Assembly: GCA_052379645.1 (NCBI GenBank)
Contig: JBQSYU010000004.1
Length of the DNA stretch: 64,000 bases
Direction: 5' to 3' (one strand)
Source of the DNA: Arthrobacter_H sp030452125
GTDB lineage: Bacteria; Actinomycetota; Actinomycetes; Actinomycetales; Micrococcaceae
The number at the start of each line of letters is the position of its first letter. The stretch's first letter is position 1. Position numbers and translations under genes: made by a program. The notes beneath the pieces are model-generated. The model was not told the origin of the DNA, searched no databases, and worked only from the letters and a program-made list of their open reading frames with translations. Positions 51,502-60,295 of this stretch are shown piece by piece.

Positions 51502-52716
51502 ATGCCCGAGTTCAAGCAGTCCAATAAGCTCCACAACGTCCTCTACGACATCCGCGGCCCGCTGCTCGAGCACGCCCAACGGATGGAATCCGAGGGCCAC
51601 CGGATCCTGAAGCTGAACATCGGCAACCCGGCACCCTTCGGGTTCGACGCCCCCGACTCGATCCTGGTGGACATCATCCGCAACCTGCCCCAGGCGCAGG
51701 GTTATTCGGATTCGCGCGGCATCTTCTCCGCCCGGACGGCGGTCTCGCAGTATTACCAGACCCGGGGCATCCAGACGATCGGCGTCGATGACGTCTATCT
51801 GGGCAACGGGGTCTCCGAATTGATCACGCTGAGCCTGAATGCCCTGTTGAACAACGGCGACGAGATCCTCATCCCGGCCCCGGACTACCCGCTGTGGACG
51901 GCCTCGGTGTCGCTGGCCGGGGGCACCCCCGTGCACTACCTCAGCGTCGAAGAGGAGGGCTGGCTCCCGGATCTGGAGGACATCGAAGCGAAGATCACCC
52001 CGCGCACCAAGGGCCTGGTGATCATCAACCCGAACAACCCCACCGGTGCGGTCTACCCCAAGCATGTGCTGGAGGGGATGCTCGAGCTGGCCCGCAAACA
52101 TTCACTGATCGTCTTCTCCGACGAGATCTACGAAAAGATCCTCTACGACGACGCGGTGCACCACAACACGGCGGCCCTGGCCGACGACGTCCTGATCATG
52201 ACCTTCTCCGGGCTCTCCAAGGCCTACCGGGTCTGCGGTTTCCGGGCCGGGTGGATGGCCATCTCCGGGCCCCGGCATCTGGCCGCGGACTACATCGAAG
52301 GCATCAACCTGCTGACGAACATGCGCCTCTGCGCCAACGTCCCGGCACAACACGCCATCCAGACGGCCCTGGGCGGATACCAGTCGATCAACGACTTCCT
52401 GCTGCCCGGAGGCCGGCTCAAGGAACAGCGCGACACCGCCTACCGGTTGCTCAACGAGATCGACGGCGTCTCGGTCCAGCAGGCCCAGGGGGCGATGTAC
52501 CTGTTCCCGAAACTGGACCGGGAGGTCTTCCGTTTCGACAACGACGAGCAGTTCGCCCTGGATCTGCTCAAACAGCAGAAGATCCTCATCTCCCACGGGC
52601 GGGCCTTCAACTGGATCACCTCCGACCATTTTCGGCTGGTCACCCTGCCGTCGGTGCCTGACCTGGAGGAGGCCATCGGACGGATCGCCGAGTTCCTGGA
52701 TGACATCCGCCGCTGA
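51502..52716 (+). CDS. Alanine aminotransferase-type PLP enzyme
   Basis: The 404-residue fold type I aminotransferase resembles AlaA/AlaT. The N-terminus KQSNKLHNVLYDIRGPLLEH and KLNIGNPAPFGF is family-typical. INPNNPTGAVY, FSDEIYEKI and the PLP lysine in FSGLSKAYRVCGFRAGW are intact. It interconverts pyruvate/glutamate and alanine/2-oxoglutarate; related enzymes also take valine. It is monocistronic, preceded by its own promoter inside the terminator tail of the previous operon. Confidence 0.93.
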   Translation: MPEFKQSNKLHNVLYDIRGPLLEHAQRMESEGHRILKLNIGNPAPFGFDAPDSILVDIIRNLPQAQGYSDSRGIFSARTAVSQYYQTRGIQTIGVDDVYLGNGVSELITLSLNALLNNGDEILIPAPDYPLWTASVSLAGGTPVHYLSVEEEGWLPDLEDIEAKITPRTKGLVIINPNNPTGAVYPKHVLEGMLELARKHSLIVFSDEIYEKILYDDAVHHNTAALADDVLIMTFSGLSKAYRVCGFRAGWMAISGPRHLAADYIEGINLLTNMRLCANVPAQHAIQTALGGYQSINDFLLPGGRLKEQRDTAYRLLNEIDGVSVQQAQGAMYLFPKLDREVFRFDNDEQFALDLLKQQKILISHGRAFNWITSDHFRLVTLPSVPDLEEAIGRIAEFLDDIRR

Positions 52717-52830
52717 GCCGGTTCCGCCCCACCGCCGTGCTCCCGTCGCTATCCGCGCAGGGCCCCGGATGGCATAGTGGACCGCACGGTGGAGGTGCCG
52801 CCGGACGAGCGAACCGCTAAGGGGCCTCAT

Positions 52831-53733
52831 ATGGGCAAGAAGCACAAGAAATCCCAGGGTTTCCCGGGGGCCTCCTTCGGGGTCACCCACCCGCTATCGG
52901 CCCTGTTGCGGGCCGGCCGGGGCTTCTCCCTGCAGGATGCCGACCCGGGGGCGAAACCCGGCTTCCCCGGGAGCAAGAAGGACGGGCGGAAGGCGTTGGC
53001 CGCCGCCGATGAACGCCTCGACGACCTGCAGGAACGCCTCTACGCGCAGGCGATCGGCGGCGACGCCACCGAACGGGTGTTGTTGGTCCTGCAGGCCATG
53101 GACACCGCCGGCAAGGGCGGGATCGTGCGCCACGTCATCGGATCCGTGGACCCGCAGGGGGTGGAGCTGCAATCGTTCAAGGCGCCGACGGCGGCCGAGA
53201 AACGCCACGACTTCCTGTGGCGGATCGAACGCCGTCTGCCGCATGCGGGCATGATCGGGGTCTTCGACAGATCGCATTACGAGGACGTGCTCATCGGACG
53301 GGTGAGGTCCTTGGCCACCGACGAGGAAATCGAACGGCGTTACGGGGCGATCCGCGAGTTCGAGGAACGCATCGCCGCTGAAGGCACTCGCATCATCAAG
53401 GTCATGCTCCATATTTCACCGCAGGAGCAGTACCAGCGTTTGGCGAAGCGACTGGACCGCAAGGACAAATACTGGAAGTTCGCCCCCGACGACATCGATG
53501 ACCGGCTCCTCTGGGAGGAGTACATGCAGGCCTACCAGCGGGTCATCGAGGAAACCGATGCGGATCATGCCCCGTGGTACGTCGTGCCGGCCAACCGCAA
53601 ATGGTATGCCCGGGTGGCCGTGCAGCATCTGCTGCTCGAGACCCTGGCGGGGATGGACCCGCAATGGCCTGCCGCCCGCTTCGATGTGGACGCCGAACGT
53701 CTCCGGCTCAAGGAGTCCAAGGACGTCGGCTGA
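52831..53733 (+). CDS. PPK2-family polyphosphate:nucleotide phosphotransferase
   Basis: The 300-residue protein has a P-loop kinase core: Walker A LVLQAMDTAGKGG, then FDRSHYEDVLIGRVR (Walker B region) and the lid arginine/lysine stretch RLAKRLDRKDKYWKF. APWYVVPANRKWYAR is typical of PPK2. It transfers phosphate from polyphosphate to AMP or ADP (the class cannot be fixed from this). AAGGGG precedes ATG 52831; the frame is open 18 codons further upstream, which I regard as noncoding. Confidence 0.92.
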   Translation: MGKKHKKSQGFPGASFGVTHPLSALLRAGRGFSLQDADPGAKPGFPGSKKDGRKALAAADERLDDLQERLYAQAIGGDATERVLLVLQAMDTAGKGGIVRHVIGSVDPQGVELQSFKAPTAAEKRHDFLWRIERRLPHAGMIGVFDRSHYEDVLIGRVRSLATDEEIERRYGAIREFEERIAAEGTRIIKVMLHISPQEQYQRLAKRLDRKDKYWKFAPDDIDDRLLWEEYMQAYQRVIEETDADHAPWYVVPANRKWYARVAVQHLLLETLAGMDPQWPAARFDVDAERLRLKESKDVG

Positions 53734-53738
53734 GCCGA

Positions 53739-53987
53739 TCAGCTGCCCGCCGTCTCCTCGGCGTCGCCACGACCGGCCCGGTTGCGGGCGGCGTCCAGGC
53801 GTTCCCGGGCGCCTTCGAGCCAGGCCTCACAGCGGGCGGCCAGCGCCTCGCCACGCTCCCAGAGGGCCAACGACTGCTCGAGGCTGGCCCCGCCTGCTTC
53901 GAGCTGGGCCACCACGGCCACCAGTTCCTCACGGGCCTGTTCGTAGCTCAGCGCTGCGATATCGCCGGTGGAGTCCGTCTCTGTCAT
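53739..53987 (-). CDS. xseB: Exodeoxyribonuclease VII small subunit
   Basis: The 82-residue helical protein matches XseB: LSYEQAREELVAVVAQLEAG and SLEQSLALWERGEALAARCE. It binds the large subunit in multiple copies to form exonuclease VII, which degrades single-stranded DNA. A longer acidic N-terminus and an Ala/Glu C-tail flank the core. ATG overlap with the xseA stop (four bases) indicates coupling. Confidence 0.95.
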   Translation of the reverse strand: MTETDSTGDIAALSYEQAREELVAVVAQLEAGGASLEQSLALWERGEALAARCEAWLEGARERLDAARNRAGRGDAEETAGS

Positions 53988-55300
53988 TGTGGTGCCTTCC
54001 TGTCGTGCATCGTGTCCTGGTCGTCGTCCTGCCCCGACAGGACGACGGCGGTGAGTTTCCCCCGGGCCAGCCGGATGGCCAGCTCGGTGTCGGGGGGAGC
54101 ATCGGCGGGGGAGCGGACCACGGCACCGTGGGCTGTCTGGACGACCGCATACCCCCGGTCCAGGGTCTGTTGCGGTGACAGTGCCCTGACCTGGGCCCGC
54201 AGATGCGCCACGGCATCACGCCCGCGCCGCACCAACGTATCGATGGAACGATGCGATCTTTCACGCAGACGCTCCAGGTCCTCGCTCCTGACCTGCACCA
54301 TGCCCTCCGGATGGGAAAGGACCGGCCGGGTACGCAGGGATTCGAGCTGGTGGGACGCACGGTCCAGGAACAACACCACCGAGCGGTCCAGCCGCTGCCG
54401 GGCCTGCTCGATCCCCTGCAACTCCTCGGCCAGATCCGGGACGATCCGCTTGGCGGCGTCCGTGGGCGTGGAGGCCCGCAAATCGGCCACGTCGTCGAGG
54501 ATCGGCCGATCGGCTTCGTGTCCGATCGCGCTGACCACAGGCGTCGTCGCCGCGGCGACCGCACGGACGAGTTCCTCGGCGCTGAAGGGCAATAGATCCT
54601 CCAGCGCACCGCCACCGCGGGCGATGACAATCAGATCGACCTCCGGGTCGGCATCGAGCTCCCGGAGCGCGGCGATGACTTCGGGAACGGCATTGACCCC
54701 CTGCACCGCGGTGTTGCGAACCGTGAAGTCCACGGCCGGCCAGCGCAGCGTGGAATTGCGGATGACGTCCTTTTCCGCGTCCGAGTCACGCCCTGTGATC
54801 AAACCGATCCGTTGCGGTAGCAGCGGAAGCCGGAGTTTCCGGGACGGGTCGAAGAGTCCCTCTCCGGCCAGGGCATGGCGCAGCCGTTCGAGCCGGGCGA
54901 GCAGATCGCCCAACCCGACGGGCCGCACGTCCGAGGCGATCATCGACAGGCGGCCGGTCTTCAGATAAAGGTTCGGGGCCACCCGGGCCACCACCCGGGA
55001 GCCGACCTCGGGTTTGGTCTCCAGCCGGCGCATCACCGAGGACCAGACGTTGACCGAGAGTGAATATTCGACGTCGACATCGCGCATGGTCAGATAGGCG
55101 TGGCCGTTGCGGACATTGGCTTCGAGGAGCTGGCCTTCGATCCAGGCCGCCGGCGCCCGTTCGACATGCTGCTTGAGCTTTTCGGAGAAGACCCGCAGCG
55201 GCCAGGGGGCGTCGGGGCTGGTGTCACCGGCCATCGGGGGCAAGATGGCTCCGCCATCGGGCTGCCGTCCCGCGGCGGCGGACGGGTTCGGGTTCTCCAC
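53984..55300 (-). CDS. xseA: Exodeoxyribonuclease VII large subunit
   Basis: The 438-residue catalytic subunit has an N-terminal OB fold (WIEGQLLEANVRNGHAYLTM), then the catalytic domain with IGLITGRDSDAEKDVIRN, IARGGGALEDLLPF and SAIGHEADRPILDDVADLRAS, and a coiled coil before the C-terminal QTLDRGYAVV segment. I set the start at GTG 55300 because GGGGAG lies eight bases upstream; ATG 55234 would remove 22 poorly conserved residues. It is divergent from the unknown membrane protein gene. Confidence 0.93.
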   Translation of the reverse strand: MENPNPSAAAGRQPDGGAILPPMAGDTSPDAPWPLRVFSEKLKQHVERAPAAWIEGQLLEANVRNGHAYLTMRDVDVEYSLSVNVWSSVMRRLETKPEVGSRVVARVAPNLYLKTGRLSMIASDVRPVGLGDLLARLERLRHALAGEGLFDPSRKLRLPLLPQRIGLITGRDSDAEKDVIRNSTLRWPAVDFTVRNTAVQGVNAVPEVIAALRELDADPEVDLIVIARGGGALEDLLPFSAEELVRAVAAATTPVVSAIGHEADRPILDDVADLRASTPTDAAKRIVPDLAEELQGIEQARQRLDRSVVLFLDRASHQLESLRTRPVLSHPEGMVQVRSEDLERLRERSHRSIDTLVRRGRDAVAHLRAQVRALSPQQTLDRGYAVVQTAHGAVVRSPADAPPDTELAIRLARGKLTAVVLSGQDDDQDTMHDRKAPQ

Positions 55301-55365
55301 GGCTCTTGCTCCCCGGTCTCGTTGCGGCTCCGGCAGTCGTCCGGGCCCATGTACATGCATACCAG

Positions 55366-55374
55366 TAGGCTGGG
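55366..55374 (+). promoter_or_regulatory. TANGCTGGR-type promoter of the unknown membrane protein gene (leaderless)
   Basis: TAGGCTGGG; the hexamer ends seven bases before ATG 55379. Confidence 0.5.
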
Positions 55375-55378
55375 ATAA

Positions 55379-56332
55379 ATGGCGTACGCCCGGCCGGGCG
55401 TGCCGAGGCAAACCATCCGGGAAGGGGAGGCCGTGCGCTCCATCGGACCCGTGGTGCTCATGATCCTGTCGGCGCTTCTGGCTGGCGGGGCCGTCACCGG
55501 ATCCTCCATCGATCGAATCGCACACACCGCCGGACCGGCCCGTGAGATCGCCGGGGGCCTCCCCACAGACCAGGACGTCAGGGACGCACTGCCGCAGGTG
55601 ATGATCGATGGAATCCACGAGGCCCTTCCCGGCAGCATCGAAGTACCCGAGATGTTGGTCGAGCCGCTGAACAAGGCCAGTGCACGGGCCGTGGAGGTGG
55701 TGCTGGACAGTGAAGGTTTCGAGCCGGCCTGGCTTGAAAGCATCGATGAATCCCGACAGGCCTATGTGGATCGGCTCTCCGCGGTGCGGAACGGCGCGGC
55801 GGAAACGGCGCCGGCCACCCTTGAACTCGGCCCCGTGGTCGATCTCGGCGTCGAGGGCCTCAAGGAGGCGGCCCCCGGGGTGGGGCTGGGGCTGGTGATC
55901 GATTCGCTGGGCCAGGACATCACTGCCTCCGTTCCCCTGGATCTCCCGTCCGCCGATCCGACGGTGGCGCAACGGGTGGCCACGACGGTATGGCTGGCTG
56001 GTTCCTGGGGATGGGCCGCCGTTGGCTCGGCGATCCTGGCATTAGCCGGACTGGTGCTGGCCCGGCCCCGGTCCCGGGGAGGGGTCGTCGCCCTGGGAGG
56101 AGCGGTCGTCTGCCTCTGGTCGGCGGCCCTGTTGATCCTGGCGGAGCGTCTCGCCCCGGACGGCGCGGTCCAGGCCTCGGAGGGGCTGGGCGCGGTGGCC
56201 GGATCCCGGATCATGACCGGGCTGGCGGAGCAGGTGCAGGGCGTCGGAACGGCCTCACTGGTGGGTGGGGTAGTGGTCCTGATTGGCGGGGTTGTGATCC
56301 GGCTCCTCGTGGGTCGTGGCAGGAACGGATAG
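55379..56332 (+). CDS. Unknown membrane protein between xseA and ispH
   Basis: The 317-residue protein is not one I recognise. It has an N-terminal hydrophobic segment (about residues 23-42, possibly a signal anchor), an extracytoplasmic region of about 160 residues that is helical and acidic (MIDGIHEALPGSIEVPEMLV), and three C-terminal membrane helices (about 204-222, 232-250 and 293-312). There are no cysteines or catalytic motifs. ATG 55379 fits the adjacent hexamer; a GTG at 55433 just before the first hydrophobic segment is the alternative. The end lies two bases from the ispH -10 element. Confidence 0.7.
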   Translation: MAYARPGVPRQTIREGEAVRSIGPVVLMILSALLAGGAVTGSSIDRIAHTAGPAREIAGGLPTDQDVRDALPQVMIDGIHEALPGSIEVPEMLVEPLNKASARAVEVVLDSEGFEPAWLESIDESRQAYVDRLSAVRNGAAETAPATLELGPVVDLGVEGLKEAAPGVGLGLVIDSLGQDITASVPLDLPSADPTVAQRVATTVWLAGSWGWAAVGSAILALAGLVLARPRSRGGVVALGGAVVCLWSAALLILAERLAPDGAVQASEGLGAVAGSRIMTGLAEQVQGVGTASLVGGVVVLIGGVVIRLLVGRGRNG

Positions 56333-56335
56333 CAT
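56330..56335 (+). promoter_or_regulatory. -10 element of ispH (leaderless)
   Basis: TAGCAT ends seven bases before ATG 56343 and overlaps the stop of the preceding gene. Confidence 0.45.
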
Positions 56336-56342
56336 GGATGGC

Positions 56343-57431
56343 ATGTCCATCAGTTCTGCCGCCCCGGTTTCCGTGCCCATGCCACAGGTGCCCCGTCGTC
56401 GTCGTTCGCCCGAGGAGGTAGCCGCCGTTGCCCCCGTTGAGGGACCCAAGAGGGTCCTTCTGGCCGCCCCGCGGGGTTATTGCGCCGGCGTTGATCGGGC
56501 GGTGATCGCCGTGGAAAAGGCCCTGGAACATTATGGGGCCCCGGTGTATGTCCGTAAACAGATCGTGCACAACGTCCACGTCGTGTCCACATTGGAGGAA
56601 CGCGGAGCCATCTTCGTCGAGGAGACCGACGAGGTCCCCGAAGGCGCGCTCGTCGTGTTCTCGGCCCACGGGGTGAGCCCCGCCGTCGTCCAGTCCGCCG
56701 AAGACCGCAATCTGCGGACCATCGACGCGACCTGCCCCCTGGTCACCAAGGTCCACCGCGAAGCCGTCCGGTTCGCCAAGGCCAAGAACCACATCCTGCT
56801 CATCGGCCATGCCGACCACGAAGAGGTCGAAGGGACCTACGGGGAGGCCCCGGAGAGCATCACGATCGTGAACAACCCGGCGGAGGCCCGTACCGTCGAA
56901 GTCGAGGATCCGGAGCACCTGATCTGGCTCTCGCAGACGACCTTGTCGGTCGACGAGACGCTGGAAATGGTGGATATCCTGCGCGAGCGGTTCCCGAAAC
57001 TCCAGGATCCGCCCAGTGACGATATCTGCTATGCCACCTCCAACCGCCAGACGGCGATCAAGAAGATCGCCCCCGAGGCGGAACTGGTGATCGTCGTTGG
57101 CTCGTCCAACTCCTCCAACTCCGTGCGTCTGGTCGAGGTCGCCCTTGAATACGGGGCCAAATACGCCCACCGGGTCGACTTCGCCCATGAGATCGACGAG
57201 GCATGGTTCGAAGGCATCTCCAGCGTGGGGATCTCTTCGGGCGCCTCGGTTCCCGAAGTCCTCGTCTACGAGGTGCTCGAACTACTCGCCGATTACGGGT
57301 TCGGTCCCGTCGAGGAGATCGTCACCGCGCAGGAGGACATCATCTTCTCGCTGCCCAAGGAACTGCGGGCCAAGCTCAAGGAAGCCGGCGACACCTCGAC
57401 CGGACTTGGCGGGCACGGAACCGCGAACTAG
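56343..57431 (+). CDS. ispH: 4-hydroxy-3-methylbut-2-enyl diphosphate reductase
   Basis: The 362-residue iron-sulfur enzyme makes IPP and DMAPP in the last step of the MEP isoprenoid pathway. The three cluster cysteines are in RGYCAGVDRA, DATCPLVTK and DDICYATSNRQ. The catalytic Glu/His strings VRKQIVHNVHVV, FSAHGVSP and IGHADHEEVEGT are intact. An in-frame ATG at 56334 would add three residues. It has its own promoter, overlapping the end of the upstream gene. Confidence 0.97.
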   Translation: MSISSAAPVSVPMPQVPRRRRSPEEVAAVAPVEGPKRVLLAAPRGYCAGVDRAVIAVEKALEHYGAPVYVRKQIVHNVHVVSTLEERGAIFVEETDEVPEGALVVFSAHGVSPAVVQSAEDRNLRTIDATCPLVTKVHREAVRFAKAKNHILLIGHADHEEVEGTYGEAPESITIVNNPAEARTVEVEDPEHLIWLSQTTLSVDETLEMVDILRERFPKLQDPPSDDICYATSNRQTAIKKIAPEAELVIVVGSSNSSNSVRLVEVALEYGAKYAHRVDFAHEIDEAWFEGISSVGISSGASVPEVLVYEVLELLADYGFGPVEEIVTAQEDIIFSLPKELRAKLKEAGDTSTGLGGHGTAN

Positions 57432-57460
57432 GCGTACCTGCGCCGCACGAGAAGCACGTC

Positions 57461-57667
57461 ATGACCGCATCGAACGGCACCAAGGCGCACGTCTTCGATG
57501 CGGGCGGTACGGAAGTGGCGGACCCGGAGCGGGGTGCCGCCCTCATCCAATGGACCAACCCGCTCGAAGGTACCGATGGCGGACTTCGACGGACCTGCCG
57601 GGGATCCTGGGAACGTCCCGGGGAAATAGGCGCTCGATGCGACCGGCCCCGGCCGCCGTGCGATTAG
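57461..57667 (+). CDS. Possible small protein between ispH and rmuC
   Basis: ATG 57461 to TAG 57667 gives 68 codons of no recognised family. The first 40 codons show the genome's usual GC-rich third positions; the last part does not. The coding-like signal then continues in another frame (ATG 57578 to TAG 57631), which would suit a frameshift. This is the only content I see in the 310-base gap 57432-57741 between convergent genes; no hairpin is evident. Confidence 0.25.
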   Translation: MTASNGTKAHVFDAGGTEVADPERGAALIQWTNPLEGTDGGLRRTCRGSWERPGEIGARCDRPRPPCD

Positions 57668-57741
57668 GCGGAAATCCACCGTACGCAACATTGTGGACGA
57701 TTCCCCCACGGGGCCCGGCGTGCGGCATCGGATCCTGCCGT

Positions 57742-58998
57742 CTAGGCACCTGCCCCGCTGCGTGGTTCCGCGGGCTGCTCCTGCGTGGGCCGCTCGGCCT
57801 GCAGGAGCTCACTGGCACTGAGGACCCGGGGAGTGGACTCCAGGGACGGCACGGACAGCCCGGCTCCATCGGTGGAGGACAACCCATGGCCCGGGTCCAG
57901 GTTCTGGATCCGACGTACCGAGGGCAGGACCCTGGACTCAAGGGTTCCGACGAACGAGTTGTAGCGTTCAACGCTGGACTTCAGCGAGGATCCCAACTTC
58001 GTCACATGGGATCCCAACGTGCCCAAGCGGTTGTAAAGGTCCTTGGATTCGTCGAAGAGGGCCCTGGCGTTTTCCGTGAGCAATTCCTGGCGCCAGGCGA
58101 AGGACAAGCCCTTGAGGATGGAGAGCAACGTGGCCGGTGCGGCTAGGGCGACGTTCTTGGAGAACGCATGATCGAGGAGCTCCGGATCACTGGTGACTGC
58201 TGCGGCGAGGAAGGATTCCGCCGGTAGGAAGCAGACCACCAATTCAGGGCTGGCGGCCAGGGATTCCCAATAGGCCTTCGACCCCAGATCGTCGACATGC
58301 GCCCGCAGGGCCTTGGCATGGGCTTCGAGCAGCGTCCGCCGTTCGGCCTCCCGTGACGGTTCCGCCAGGAGATCAATCTCCTGGGCCAATAGGTAGGAAT
58401 TGAGCGGGACCTTTGAATCGACAACGACGGATTTGCCGCCGGGCAGGGTGATGACCATGTCGGGGCGCTTGCCGTCGGACGTGGTGACCTGCTCGTTGAA
58501 ATCCACCCGGGACAGCATCCCCGCTGCTTCCACCACCCGGCGTAGCTGGACCTCGCCCCAGGTGCCCCGCGCCGACGTGTTGCGCAAGGCCCCGGCCAGT
58601 GACGACGTCGTCCTCAAAATGGCGGCGTCCTGCTCGGCTGCCATGTTCAACTGCTGGCTGAGCTGGCCGTATTGCTCGACCCGGTCACGTTCGAGGACCG
58701 TCACCTGCTGCTGGACCTGCTGGAGCTTCTCCGCCACGGGAGCCAACACCTGCAGCACCTTCCGTTCGTCGCCGTCGCGTTGGCGTTCAGCGTCCTGCCG
58801 GGACTGGAGCGAATCAATGTGGCTGTGTGCGGTCGCCAACGCCGATTCGGCGGTGGCGAGTTCCTGCGTGGCCCTGCGGTTCTCGTGATTGAGGACGGAA
58901 AAACGGTCCCTGAGCCCGAGCATCCAGAGGCCGAAAGCCCCGAGAACCAGGCCCAATAACAACGTGAGAGTCGACACAACCCATGCAAAAGCGTCCAT
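57742..58998 (-). CDS. rmuC: RmuC-family DNA recombination protein
   Basis: The 418-residue protein has an N-terminal membrane helix (about residues 5-27), a coiled coil (about 35-115) and the RmuC nuclease-like core: ARGTWGEVQLRRVVEAAGM, KRPDMVITLPGGKSVVVDSK and LVVCFLPAESFLAAA. RmuC limits inversions at short inverted repeats and is linked to DNA-end processing. It is divergent from ychF and has no operon partner. Confidence 0.93.
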   Translation of the reverse strand: MDAFAWVVSTLTLLLGLVLGAFGLWMLGLRDRFSVLNHENRRATQELATAESALATAHSHIDSLQSRQDAERQRDGDERKVLQVLAPVAEKLQQVQQQVTVLERDRVEQYGQLSQQLNMAAEQDAAILRTTSSLAGALRNTSARGTWGEVQLRRVVEAAGMLSRVDFNEQVTTSDGKRPDMVITLPGGKSVVVDSKVPLNSYLLAQEIDLLAEPSREAERRTLLEAHAKALRAHVDDLGSKAYWESLAASPELVVCFLPAESFLAAAVTSDPELLDHAFSKNVALAAPATLLSILKGLSFAWRQELLTENARALFDESKDLYNRLGTLGSHVTKLGSSLKSSVERYNSFVGTLESRVLPSVRRIQNLDPGHGLSSTDGAGLSVPSLESTPRVLSASELLQAERPTQEQPAEPRSGAGA

Positions 58999-59038
58999 GG
59001 GTCCACTGTGCCAGTCCGCGCCGACACATTGCGGCAGG

Positions 59039-59044
59039 TAGAGT
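59039..59044 (+). promoter_or_regulatory. -10 element of ychF (leaderless)
   Basis: TAGAGT ends eight bases before GTG 59053. Confidence 0.4.
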
Positions 59045-59052
59045 TGTCTCCC

Positions 59053-60138
59053 GTGGCACTTACTATCGGAATCGTCGGACTGCCCAATGTCGGCAAGTCA
59101 ACCATGTTCAATGCACTGACCCGCGCGCAGGTTCTCGCGGCGAACTACCCGTTCGCCACGATCGAGCCCAACGTCGGCGTCGTCCCCCTGCCGGATGAGC
59201 GGCTGAAGGTCCTCGCCGGGATCTTCGGATCCGAGCGCATCCTGCCGGCAACGGTGTCGTTCGTGGACATCGCCGGAATCGTCAAGGGCGCCTCCGAGGG
59301 GGAGGGGCTGGGCAATAAGTTCCTGGCCAACATCCGCGAAGCAGACGCCATCTGCCAGGTCACCCGGGCGTTTGCTGATCCTGACGTGGTCCACGTCAAC
59401 GGAGAAATCGACCCCGCCGGAGACATCGACACCGTCGCCACGGAGCTGATCCTGGCCGACATGCAGACGATTGAAAACCAGCTGCCGCGGCTGGAGAAGG
59501 AAGTCAAGGCCAAGAAGGCCGACGCCTCGTTGCTGGCAGCCATCAAGACGGCGCAGGAAGTGCTGGAAACGGGCACCACGCTCTACGCCGGCGCCGCAGC
59601 AGCCAAGCTCGATCTCGCCGAGATCGCTTCGCTGCAGCTCATGACCACCAAGCCATTCATCTACGTCTTCAACATGGACGAAGAAGCCCTCGCCGACGAG
59701 GCCCTGCGCACCCGACTGAGTGAACTCGTGGCTCCGGCCGAGGCGATCTTCCTGGATGCCCAGTTCGAATCCGACCTGGTCGAACTCGAAGAGGACGAAG
59801 CCGCGGAGATGCTGGCCGACGCCGGCTATGAGGAGTCCGGCCTGGATCAGTTGGCCCGCGTCGGGTTCAACACCTTGGGGCTGCAGACTTATTTGACGGC
59901 AGGCCCGAAGGAATCACGTGCCTGGACGATCCCGCAGGGGGCCACCGCGCCTCAGGCAGCCGGAGTCATCCACACCGACTTCCAGCGAGGATTCATCAAG
60001 GCCGAAATCATTGGTTTCGAAGACCTGGTCGCTGCCGGGTCAACCGCTGCCGCCAAGGCCGCCGGCAAGGCACGTATCGAAGGCAAGGAATACATCATGA
60101 AGGACGGCGACGTCGTCGACTTCCGATTCAACGTCTAG
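59053..60138 (+). CDS. ychF: YchF/Ola1-type ribosome-binding ATPase
   Basis: The 361-residue Obg-like P-loop protein has G1 IVGLPNVGKST at the N-terminus, G3 VDIAGIVKGASEGEG, and the altered G4 (FNMDE instead of NKxD) that explains its preference for ATP. The C-terminal TGS-like domain (GPKESRAWTIPQGATAPQAA) is present. YchF binds the ribosome and affects stress responses. The start is GTG 59053; a longer open frame upstream lacks conserved sequence. Confidence 0.96.
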   Translation: MALTIGIVGLPNVGKSTMFNALTRAQVLAANYPFATIEPNVGVVPLPDERLKVLAGIFGSERILPATVSFVDIAGIVKGASEGEGLGNKFLANIREADAICQVTRAFADPDVVHVNGEIDPAGDIDTVATELILADMQTIENQLPRLEKEVKAKKADASLLAAIKTAQEVLETGTTLYAGAAAAKLDLAEIASLQLMTTKPFIYVFNMDEEALADEALRTRLSELVAPAEAIFLDAQFESDLVELEEDEAAEMLADAGYEESGLDQLARVGFNTLGLQTYLTAGPKESRAWTIPQGATAPQAAGVIHTDFQRGFIKAEIIGFEDLVAAGSTAAAKAAGKARIEGKEYIMKDGDVVDFRFNV

Positions 60139-60164
60139 GTACCGGCCGGCCTGAAACTTACAGC

Positions 60165-60200
60165 GGTGGCCGCCAGGAACATATGTTCGTGACGGCCACC
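60165..60200 (+). terminator. Hairpin after ychF containing an SOS-box-like palindrome
   Basis: An eight-bp stem GGTGGCCG/CGGCCACC (60165-60172 with 60193-60200) encloses the 12-bp palindrome GAACATATGTTC (60177-60188). It probably terminates ychF. The inner palindrome also matches GAAC-N4-GTTC. Confidence 0.6.
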
Positions 60201-60295
60201 CACATATTTCCACCCGTGGTGCGTCGCAATAATGCCGTGCTCCTTGTGCGGCTTCACTTTCGGGTGGCTCAGCTTGCGGGGCCAGTGGGGGCGCC

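Noticed and set aside
60135..60290. Minus-strand frame between ychF and the SCO1664-type gene with coding-like third positions (ends at TAG 60135)
   Set aside because: About 50 codons with no recognisable start or family, and it lies over the ychF terminator hairpin; too weak to call a gene.
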